64,000 nt of DNA from Phylloscopus collybita (lineage: Eukaryota > Chordata > Aves > Passeriformes > Phylloscopidae). Shown piece by piece: positions 49,795 through 57,952 of the stretch (position 1 is the stretch's first letter; the number at the start of each line of letters is the position of its first letter). Under the pieces are notes generated by a model that was not told the DNA's origin, did no database searches, and saw only the letters and a program-made list of their open reading frames with translations. The stretch covers positions 27,631,501-27,695,500 of the forward strand of contig JAJNNQ010000003.1 of assembly GCA_027886175.1 (NCBI GenBank). The letters run 5' to 3'. Position numbers and translations under genes: made by a program.

Positions 49795-49940
49795 GTGTGG
49801 ACAGCATGTTCAGCTACGAGCAGGTGCTGAGGCAGCTCCGCTACCGCAACTGGGGCACCGCAGCCACCTCGGAGAGGAAGTTCAGGGTCAAATGCTCCGA
49901 GCTCAACGGGCGCTACACCAGCAACGAGTTCAACCTGGAG
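49795..49940 (+). CDS. CLSTN2: CLSTN2 coding exon whose 5' splice site is tandemly amplified
   Basis: 146 bp exon entering in phase 1 and leaving in phase 0. It encodes GVDSMFSYEQVLRQLRYRNW, then GTAATSERKFRVKCSELNGR, then YTSNEFNLE. The last block is a conserved calsyntenin segment leading into the membrane-proximal stalk. The acceptor is ccaccctgcag ending 49794. The family-conserved boundary is NLE|V, so the ancestral donor is ctggag|gtgagc at 49935-49946. The exon is GC-rich. Directly at this donor the sequence enters a 37-unit 24 bp array. Each unit repeats the last 15 exon bases and the first 9 intron bases, so the reading frame stays open with 8-residue VSTE-type repeats to a stop at 50841-50843. 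Which donor is used cannot be read from sequence. 49940 is chosen because it is the original junction and matches other calsyntenins. Confidence 0.93.
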
Positions 49941-50828
49941 GTGAGCACTGAGTTCAACCTGGAGGTGAGCACTGAGCTCAGCCTGGAGGTGAGCACTGAG
50001 TTCAACCTGGAGGTGAGCACTGAGCTCAGCCTGGAGGTGAGCACTGAGCTCAGCCTGGAGGTGAGCACTGAGTTCAGTTTAGAGGTGAGCACTGAGTTCA
50101 GCCTGGAGGTGAGCACTGAGCTCAGCCTGGAGGTGAGCACTGAGCTCAGCCTGGAGGTGAGCACTGAGCTCAGCCTGGAGGTGAGCACTGAGTTCAGCCT
50201 GGAGGTGAGCACTGAGTTCAGTTTAGAGGTGAGCACTGAGTTCAACCTGGAGGTGAGCACTGAGCTCAGCCTGGAGGTGAGCACTGAGCTCAGCCTGGAG
50301 GTGAGCACTGAGTTCAGCCTGGAGGTGAGCACTGAGTTCAGTTTGGAGTTGAGCACTGAGCTCAGCCTGGAGGTGAGCACTGAGTTCAGTTTGGAGGTGA
50401 GCACTGAGTTCAGCCTGGAGGTGAGCACTGAGCTCAGCCTGGAGGTGAGCACTGAGTTCAGTTTGGAGGTGAGCACTGAGTTCAGTTTAGAGGTGAGCAC
50501 TGAGTTCAACCTGGAGGTGAGCACTGAGTTCAGCCTGGAGGTGAGCACTGAGTTCAGTTTAGAGGTGAGCACTGAGCTCAGCCTGGAGGTGAGCACTGAG
50601 TTCAGTTTAGGGGTGAGCACTGAGTTCAGTTTAGAGGTGAGCACTGAGCTCAGCCTGGAGGTGAGCACTGAGTTCAGTTTGGAGGTGAGCACTGAGTTCA
50701 GTTTAGAGGTGAGCACTGAGTTCAGTTTGGAGGTGAGCACTAAGCTCAGCCTGGAGGTGAGCACTGAGCTCAGCCTGGAGGTGAGCACTGAGTTCAGTTT
50801 AGAGGTGAGCACTGAGCTCAGCCTGGAG
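49941..50828 (+). repeat. 24 bp x 37 tandem array built from the exon/intron junction
   Basis: Exactly 37 contiguous 24 bp units (888 bp, no indel anywhere), followed by a partial unit starting gtgagcaatgac at 50829. Each unit is gtgagcact plus a copy of the exon end (gagttcaacctggag or a variant). Variants fall into a few classes: caacctgg, ctcagcctgg, ttcagcctgg, ttcagtttag and ttcagtttgg. Every boundary reads (g)ag|gtgagc or ggg|gtgagc except one at about 50349, where the GT has become TT. Counting the first and the trailing junction, 37 of 38 donors are intact. In the CLSTN2 frame each unit encodes VSTE(F/L)(N/S)LE. The array takes up 62% of the 1,433 bp intron. Confidence 0.97.
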
Positions 50829-51186
50829 GTGAGCAATGACTGAGTCATGTTTTCTGATCTAGAACCCGAGGCTTAGAGCCCAGGTAACAACTCCAGGAAA
50901 TTGCAGGACCTACTTAGCAATATGGTCAAAATTAATAATGGTTTATATGAAGGCAATTAACAGCTTAATAATTGTTAATAAAATGAAAATATTTCATAAT
51001 GTTTAGGTAACACCTAAAAGCTAATTAATATAGAGAGAAGAAAAAGTCACTACTTACCCAAACAGCTAAACTAAAAGAGTCCTGTTCTGTGCCACTTCAG
51101 AGTCAACAGCCAGAAAGGTTAGAATGCATTTTTCATGCTACAAATTAGAAATATTTGTATTTTGTAAGCTGTATATTTTCCATTGG

Positions 51187-51231
<45 letters not shown>

Positions 51232-51373
51232 AGTCAATTTGGCCTTTAGGATCCTTGAAATAGTGTTCCTATCTGCTGATGAACTTCATGGTCCAATGCA
51301 ATATATGGAACCAGAAGGCTTGAAGTATAAAACACATTTTAGTATCTGTTCTCTTATTTTTCTCTTCTCCCAG
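50829..51373. other. CLSTN2: Rest of the CLSTN2 intron after the donor array
   Basis: AT-rich intron containing a poly-A run of 39 (51191-51229). The run lies 144 bp before the acceptor (cttctcccag ending 51373). No AATAAA signal precedes the run, so it is listed as simple sequence. Confidence 0.8.
51191..51229. repeat. Poly-A tract (39 A)
   Basis: Uninterrupted A run in the intron. The length may be unreliable in the assembly. Confidence 0.95.
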
Positions 51374-51497
51374 GTTAATATTCTACACAGTTCTAACTCC
51401 AACTTCATGGAACATGTAAATCACATGATAGTCCAGCCCCAATTTCTCCAATCTGTTCAGCACCCTGAAGGGAGTGTAAGTGCAGTTCACAGCTCAG
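51374..51497 (+). CDS. CLSTN2: CLSTN2 coding exon (membrane-proximal stalk)
   Basis: 124 bp exon entering in phase 0 and leaving in phase 1. It encodes VNILHSSNSNFMEHVNHMIV, then QPQFLQSVQHPEGSVSAVHS, then S. The HVNHxIVQPxFLQSVxHPE pattern is specific to calsyntenin-2 (alcadein gamma). Alcadeins are known to be cut in this stalk by alpha-secretase-type proteases and then by gamma-secretase in the membrane, which releases p3-Alc-gamma peptides from exactly this region. This is the strongest evidence that the gene is CLSTN2 and not CLSTN1 or CLSTN3. The acceptor is ttctcccag ending 51373. The donor is ctcag|gtatgt at 51493-51503. Confidence 0.95.
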
Positions 51498-53083
51498 GTA
51501 TGTGACACCTTCCCAGAGACTGCTCACAGTGATTTTGGTCTGTCAGTGTTTCCCTTGTGGGTCAGTCTGCTCCACAGACTGTAGCCCTGAGGTCCATTGT
51601 TTCAGCTTCTAAAACCTCTCAGAGATCATTGCACAGGTGTGAAAGAAGGCAACACTGAATTCTATTCTGTCCAGGAATGTACTTTGTAATTAAAACCTGG
51701 TATCATTCTTTAAAGTCTTCATTAGTGGTTTGGTATTCTGACCCCGACAGTTAAAAAATGCCTTATTTCTGGTATTGAATGGTAAGAAGGGTAATATTTA
51801 TGCTCATATTGTCCTTGTGCATTTGTAGTTGTGTGCCATATTAATTTCTACCCACTCCTTTCTATACAAAAGGAAGAAATTGTATTATTTTTAAAATGCA
51901 TAATTGCTGCAGTGCCTCTGTTAGCTGCTGTCAAGGCCTCAGTCTGGGCTCTCTGGAGATAAGATAGGTTCATCTAGTTGTGTGAAGCAGGCATTAGGAT
52001 ATATTTTAGTTTGATTTTTAGGTTAGATGAGTTAAATATATATATCCAGATCTGAAACCTTTTCAGTGAAGTTAAATCCAGGGCAAAGATACCTGTTAAA
52101 TTGGGATTGTGAAATCCTTTTAGCTGAATTATACATATGTAAAGAAATAAAGCTGATGTAAAGTGTAGGCAGCTTTAAGTAGCTATATACAGACGTGCTT
52201 AGAAAATTACTGTATTTTTCTTTAAATTGTACAGACACGTAACTAAAATGAAACTGAATGTTTAATGGATAAACTATTGCAAACTCGGTTTTTTTGTTCC
52301 TAAATACTGTTTTGATTTCAGACTTTGGTTCTTATAGGCAGGGCAAGGCAATAAAATGGGTTATGGACTGGGTTATCCCATTGCTCCTGGAACTGCAGTA
52401 CCTCGAGGTACATAAAAAGTGGCAGTATTTCTCCACTAACCTAATTATGGAGCTGATTACATGTGGTAGTGCAGAGAGGTTTTATTCCTGTGACTAGGTG
52501 GAGTGGAGACAGGGGCTTCTCAGAGTGCAACCAAACACTGAGGAAAAATGTCTTGAGCCCTCAAGAGTCTCCCAGGAAGGTTGTAACACAGGCAAATAGA
52601 GTGGCAATGCATTCATTTCTGGGAGCTTGAGATTCAAACCACAAGCACTTGAAACCTTTGAAAATACAAGCTTTGAGATGTAAATTTTGTCTCAAGTAAG
52701 GTTGAGGCCTCAGCTGTGATCAGAAGGGGTCAGCACGCAGGTGAGATAACAGAATTTTACCGGAAAAACTAATTGATTCTACACTTGTTAACTACTTGTC
52801 TTCTATAGTTAAGTCGCTCAAAGAGCAAAGGTGGGCAAATGCTGACTTTTTAGTTAGGATTTATCACACTCAGGATAAGATACGTGTGAACACCCATTTG
52901 TGTGTGTCCCCCCTTAGTGGATGGGCACCGCTCAACACTGTCGGTCAGCCCGGGCACTTGGCAGGTGTCTGTCCTGATTCTCAGCCCAGAGGAGGGGGTG
53001 CTGTGGGTTGAAAACTAGCAGGGTCAGTGGGGTTTAGTGGGGTGACCTCCTCCATCCGTGTAACCGCATTCCCTCTGTCCCAG
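51498..53083. other. CLSTN2: CLSTN2 intron (1.6 kb)
   Basis: AT-rich for most of its length, with a GC rise from about 52910 into the next exon. It ends ctctgtcccag. I see no recognised repeat. Confidence 0.75.
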
Positions 53084-53265
53084 TGGTGCCCAGCGTGGCC
53101 ACGACCGTGATCATCATCTGCGTCAGCGCCCTGGTGTTGGTGGTGACGCTGGGCGTGCTGCGGCTGCGCGCGGCCCGGCACGGCGGCACGGCCCACCCGG
53201 GGGCCAAGGACAGCGAGATGGACTGGGACGACTCTGCCCTCACCATCACTGTCAACCCCATGGAG
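53084..53265 (+). CDS. CLSTN2: CLSTN2 coding exon (transmembrane helix, first WDDS motif)
   Basis: 182 bp exon entering in phase 1 and leaving in phase 0. It encodes VVPSVATTVIIICVSALVLV and then VTLGVLRLRAARHGG: a single hydrophobic helix of about 23 residues followed by a basic stop-transfer segment, the type I topology of calsyntenins. The cytoplasmic part ends SEMDWDDSALTITVNPME. MDWDDS is the first kinesin-light-chain-binding WDDS motif, and NPME is the motif reported to bind X11/Mint adaptors in alcadeins. The exon is very GC-rich, and its membrane-proximal cytoplasmic segment (ARHGGTAHPGAK) is more Ala/Gly/Arg-rich than I would expect from mammals. The donor is atggag|gtacct at 53260-53271. 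A GT-rich array begins about 90 bp into the intron. Confidence 0.96.
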
Positions 53266-54213
53266 GTACCTGGGCGGGGCCCAGCACGGAACCCTGGCAC
53301 TGCCAGGAGCCGCGGGCGGGGCTGGCAGTGGGTTTGAGCCTCTTCCAGGGGGCAGGTGTTTGGTGTGTGTGTGGGTGTGTGTGTGGGTGTGTGTGTGGGT
53401 GTGTGTGGAGGTGTGTGTGTGTGGGTGTCTGTGTGTGTGTGTGGGTGTGTGGGTGTCTGTGTGTGGGTGTGTCTGTGTGGGTGTGTGTGGGTGTGTGTGT
53501 GTGTGTGTGTGGGTGTGTGTGTGTGTGTGTGTGGGTGTGTGTGTGGGTGTGTGTGGGTGTGTGTGTGTGGGTGTGTCTGTGTGTGTGGGGGTGTGTGTGG
53601 AGGTGTGTGTGTGTGGGGGTGTGTGTGTGTGTGTGGGTGTGTGGGTGTCTGTGTGTGGGGGTGTCTGTGTGGGTGTGTGTGGGTGTGTGTGGGTGTGTGG
53701 GGGGTGGTGTATGTGTACACTCAGGAGCCCAGCCCAGCTCTCAGCTCTGCACACCTTGATCAGATGGAATTGAGAACTCCAGATCTGTTGTCAGGTATAG
53801 CTACTAAAGAAGGTGGTGAAGAACTCCCGGGTACAGCATCACTTCCACTCCATCCATGCCTGTTTTTAGGTACCCAAGATGATACGGTTGCTTTGGTTTT
53901 AACTTTTACATGTAAGCATTTATACACTAAAAAAAGTCTATAAAGGGGATACCACCAGCAGTTGAAAGAAGCTGATGTTGAAGGTTTAAATTTTGGCAGT
54001 GTGGCTAACAGAGATTGCTTAATGACACTCCATTCTTCTTACAGGAGTTTTTGAATGTTTGTTACCAGTACAAATTTGATGCCTAATCCTCACATAATGA
54101 TGGAAAGCAGATTTGCCCAGCATGTTAGCATTTCTAAATGCCCATTTGGGATAGTTCTGGCTGGCAAGAAGGCACCTTTCTGCTACTGTCTCATTTATTT
54201 AAATGTATTTTAG
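53266..54213. other. CLSTN2: Last CLSTN2 intron (948 bp)
   Basis: Intron from gtacct to gtattttag. About 37% of it is a GT-rich tandem array (53357-53710). The rest is unremarkable. Confidence 0.85.
53357..53710. repeat. GT/GGTGT-rich tandem array with 190 bp higher-order duplication
   Basis: About 350 bp made almost entirely of GT dinucleotides punctuated by GG and TCT. The landmark gtggaggtgtgtg occurs near 53407 and again near 53597, and matching landmarks follow each, so a roughly 190 bp block has been duplicated inside the array. The alternating purine-pyrimidine sequence can adopt Z-DNA. Open frames reading CVGVCV or HTHTPTH are artefacts. Confidence 0.95.
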
Positions 54214-54426
54214 AAATATGAAAAGCCACACCAGATGGAAGAGGAGAGTGAGGAAGAAGACATAGATGATGAAGAGGAAGACACAACCAGTGCTGAATCA
54301 GATGACAGTGAAGAGGAGGAAGAGGAAGAAGAGGAGGAGGAGGAAGTGATTGTCCAAAAGGGAGACAAAGAGAATGCCACCAGGCAAGAGCAGTTGGAGT
54401 GGGATGATTCAACACTCCCCTACTAA
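54214..54426 (+). CDS. CLSTN2: CLSTN2 terminal coding exon (acidic tail, second WDDS motif, stop)
   Basis: Coding part of the last exon: 70 codons plus TAA at 54424-54426. It starts KYEKPHQMEEESEEEDIDDE, so the junction reads NPMEKYE, close to the NPMEKHE of calsyntenin-2. It continues with a strongly acidic tail (TSAESDDS followed by twelve Glu) and ends NATRQEQLEWDDSTLPY. LEWDDS is the second kinesin-light-chain-binding motif and STLPY is the calsyntenin-2 C-terminus. In the cell the tail links calsyntenin-bearing vesicles to kinesin-1 for axonal transport and binds calcium through its acidic stretch, as shown for the family. The Glu run is encoded by mixed GAG/GAA codons and may vary in length. 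The acceptor is aatgtattttag ending 54213. Confidence 0.96.
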   Translation, partial: KYEKPHQMEEESEEEDIDDEEEDTTSAESDDSEEEEEEEEEEEEVIVQKGDKENATRQEQLEWDDSTLPY

Positions 54427-54630
54427 CAAGCAGCCCTCCAGCTCTTTTGTAACAGCCAATACAATGTTTTTTCATAGTCTATGAATTCATTGACAGGATT
54501 TGAACTTCTGCTTGCCCATAACTTTTTTTTTCCTAAAATGATCTTGTTGTAGTAATTGATAATGATAGAACTGACCCTTTCCTTACAAAGCCTGGGGAAA
54601 TCATGCTACAAACATCCTGGCACACATGGT

Positions 54631-54636
54631 AATAAA
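54631..54636 (+). promoter_or_regulatory. Candidate proximal polyadenylation signal
   Basis: First AATAAA after the stop codon, 205 nt downstream. No strong GU-rich downstream element is obvious, so it may not be the main site. Confidence 0.4.
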
Positions 54637-55725
54637 GTAATCCAGAACTTGATCTGTTAGCAAGCATAGTTCTCAATTTCCTGTTCCTACCCTGCAGATG
54701 TGTGACAAAAGTCCTGTCACTCCATCCATAGAAGTTTTTGCCTTTGCTACTTTTTTCACACAGGAGAGATTTCAGCTTGTTACAGAGAATTACTTCTGTG
54801 GGTCCAAATACCAGTGCCATCTAACCTCACATTCTGATAGGTGTAAAAAAATAATCCACCTCCAAACTGGGGCAGGGCTTTAGTGCTACAGGGGCTGAAT
54901 TACATCTGTCGTCTGGTCCTGCCTTTTGGATGCTAACTGTCTTCTCCAAGGGAATATCTAGGACCTGACAGGGGATGCATGTGTGCCTATGTAGACATGG
55001 ACAGTGCATTTTATCAGGCATGCTGTCAGACGCTCAAGAGAGGGATTTTCTACCAATAGAAATTAAAAACAAGTTTTAAAAAAACAGCAACAAGAAGGGG
55101 CTGCTGAAGATTACCCAAAAAACCTCCAGCTTGTTCTGTGTCCACAGACTGAGTCATATGGTCTTATGCAAACAGTAAATTCTAATGGGATTGATCCACT
55201 GGAAATCTGTAGAGCTGCTCATTAGTTATGGATTGGGCAATTTGCAGCAAACCAATGCTTTAAACCGCCTGTCTCATGGCATCATTAGCTTGCTGCAGCC
55301 TCTTACTGAACTAGTGGGAAACAAGTTACCCCATCATTCCATAGCTATGTATGGCTGGGATTTAAACAATTATTTTAGATGAGGAAAACGTTCCCTTTTG
55401 CTTAGTGAAAGCCAGCTGGAATTCCTGTCTGACTGTATTCTATAAAAACATGATGCCCTATTTCTTCTGTACCTCTGCCTGCTTGTAGTGCACGAGAGAA
55501 AGGAACAACACTGTGAGCCCTCTTCTGTGCTCATAATTCTCCCTTATTTCTTCTTCCTGAAGCCATTAATGTTGTGAGAAGTGTTTTATAAAGTAGACAA
55601 GGAAAAGTAAAACCTGTGTGGAACCAAAAGAGTTGAAAACAAAAACTAAAATCTTAAAAGGTTGAAAGAGTATTTTAGTTTGTTATGGTAACACAGCATA
55701 TTTTTCTTAAACACTGTTTAAAAAG

Positions 55726-55748
55726 AAAAAAAAAAAAAAAAAAAAAAA
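55726..55748. repeat. Poly-A tract
   Basis: About 23 A, preceded by aaaag. Simple sequence. Confidence 0.9.
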
Positions 55749-57534
55749 GGAAAAAGCAGAGCTATGTATACAATGTGTTGATATGTTTGTGTGGTGTGTT
55801 TTTTGTCCCCTTTCCTTAAGTACCTTTGCATCTTCAACTGCTCTGCTTACCAAATGCTGCACCACTTGCTGGTGTAGCTGCTCCAATGCATAGAAACAAA
55901 ATGGCATGGAAGTGAATGCTGCTTAGTGGCTTGTCTGGGTTATTCTCCTGAGTACTTTGTTTTCTTTGCAATTTCATCTTTGACTTTTGCTTTTATAATC
56001 TGCTGTTTAAAATGAGCTGCTTCCTCTTCTTCATTCTCCCCAGCCAACCTTGCCAGAACAGGATCTTCCTGAGCACTCTGAATGGTGGCTGATGTTGCAA
56101 AGGGTACTTGGAGCAATCTTGAGGGTATCCACCCCCCTCACTGCTGGATTATTAACAGCTCCTGAATGTTGTGGGACACAGGGAATAGATAGTGTGTTTA
56201 GGGATTCCTGTAATTCCAGTTTCTGCATTTGATAGCTGAAGGGAAATACAGCAACTAGGCCTTGTAGTTGAATAGCTAGAAAGTCAATGCAAGAAAAATC
56301 TATATTAATTTTAAAATTAGAGATATTCATGCTTTTATTTGTTGTGCCAGCAATCACAGTGTCACATGGTTGTTAAGATTGGCAATATAGCAGTTTTGTT
56401 ATCAATCCGGTTACATTTTACTCTCTCACACATATTAAACTTAGAAGAATATTTGCAGAATCGAGGCCACATAAGTACATTTTATCTGCAGGAATAACAA
56501 CTGTAAAAAATGTCCACAATTTCTGTATAGAACAAAATTAATATTAATATTTCTGAATATTTGATCAAAAAGGTTATGTTAGATCAGTTCCTACCATCCT
56601 AGTATCCTAGATAATTTCCTAATTTTATTCTTTTTAGTGACATGAAGCAGGCTCTTCATGATGCTTGTTATCAGCACATATCAGCAAATCTTTTTGCTCA
56701 GAAAAAAAGAAAAGATTTAAAATGAAATGTAAATATTTAAAAGTCAATTTCAGATTTAGTATGGGACTTAAATTATTTTAAAGTTTCTGTTATTCCTGAT
56801 TTTTATTATTATTGTTGTTGTTGTCATTGTTATCATAGCAAACATCAGGGCAACTCAAAAACAGCAATTTACAACCTTATTGACACCTTTAATTCTTTTA
56901 TATATCTGTGAATTCATCAGTGTGTTTCTCCATCTAATAGACTTTTATCATTTTGTTACTGGAAGCAGATCTTTTCAGGTTGTACTCGTACATTACACAA
57001 GAAGCAAACAAAGTATTTTCTCTACTGTAAATAAACCTACATTTTTAAACCTAAGCAAAGTAATACAGGCATGTGTGTTATCACTAAAACTTGGTTTGCA
57101 GTAAGATATTCAGCAAACTAAATTGTATCACTGTACTTATTTTAGATTACTTGTTGGAGTGCATTATGCAGCATTTTCCATTCAAATAAATAGAAACGTC
57201 TTTTTCACAAAATGACAGTGAGAATGAGATACATCTTCACAAAATGGGCCCTAGAATATTTGTATAGCACCAAGAGCTGTGGCTTCCTGAGTAAAACTAC
57301 TACTAGAAAATCAGAGAAATATCACTTTATCTAAAACAATTCTAACAGTGTTTCCTCCCCTCCAGAAGTTATTTTTTGATATAACCTACTTGCCTAAAAA
57401 CCAACCAGAACATGTACACACATACGTACATGAAGACACACACCTAGAGGTTTTTTGCCCCTAATCAAAAGCCAAAAGTCTCTCCTTTCCTCCCTGAAAA
57501 AAGTGTTTGGAACACTTGTTTAAACATTTGTTTA

Positions 57535-57952
57535 TAACTATTCAGGTTGGAGAAGACCTCTGAGATCACTGAGCCCTCTGCTAACACATCCCCACGTCCC
57601 CCATTCACATATCTTGGGATGACGAATCTTCCAATGCCTGACCATCCTTTCAGTGAGGAAACTTTCCCCAGTATTCAATCTAAACCTCCCTAGCTCAGAT
57701 TGAGGCTGTTTCCCCTTGTCCTATCACTTGGTATTTGAGAGGAGAAACCAACCCCACCTGTCTGCAGCCTGTTCTCAGGGAATTGGAGGCACTGAAAAGG
57801 CCCCTCCTGAGCCTCCTTTTCTGCAGGCTGAGCACCCCCCCACCCCAGCTCCCTCAGCTGCTCCTCATCAGCCTGGTACTCCAGAGCCTTCCCCAGCTCT
57901 GTTCCCTTCCCTGGACTGGCTGCAGCCCCTCAGGGTCTGCCTTCTGCTGAGG
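57535..57952 (-). mobile_element. CR1 LINE 3' fragment (minus strand)
   Basis: Begins tattcaggttggagaagacc and continues ctctgagatcactgagcc, gaggctgtttccccttgtcc, tatcac, ctgagcctccttttctgcag, gctgagcaccccc, ctccctcagctgctcctcat and ctggactggctgcagcccct. This is the standard 3' part of an avian CR1 element in reverse complement. The terminal octamer repeat is missing and the element is 5'-truncated like most CR1 copies. It gives a spurious 113-codon open frame on the plus strand. Confidence 0.88.

Larger units (their letters stand above)
54427..57530 (+). other. CLSTN2: CLSTN2 3' UTR and adjoining DNA
   Basis: Begins right after the stop. A proximal AATAAA occurs at 54631-54636 (atggtaataaagtaatcc), and another at 57185-57190. 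The true 3' end cannot be decided from sequence, so the UTR may be about 220 nt or several kb. A poly-A run (55726-55748) is present. No open frame here has protein-family similarity. Confidence 0.55.

Noticed and set aside
49941..50828. CRISPR array
   Set aside because: Units are contiguous 24 bp repeats with no unique spacers, in a vertebrate intron.
49704..50843. 379-codon plus-strand open frame as a stand-alone gene
   Set aside because: Its start lies in the intron before 49795. The real content is the CLSTN2 exon followed by the junction-derived array.
49913..50848. 311-codon minus-strand open frame of SVLTSRL-type repeats
   Set aside because: It is the complement of the 24 bp donor array. 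A stop-free 24 bp unit leaves frames open on both strands, and nothing else supports a gene there.
52981..53759. Long open frames rich in His/Thr/Pro (minus) or Cys/Val/Gly (plus)
   Set aside because: They come from translating the GT/CA array next to the real transmembrane exon on the plus strand.
2846..54426. Assignment to CLSTN1 instead of CLSTN2
   Set aside because: The LNS exons alone would fit either, and the TSAES and NATRQ words in the tail recall CLSTN1. However, the stalk pattern HVNHxIVQPxFLQSV, the NPMEK junction and the STLPY C-terminus are those of CLSTN2.
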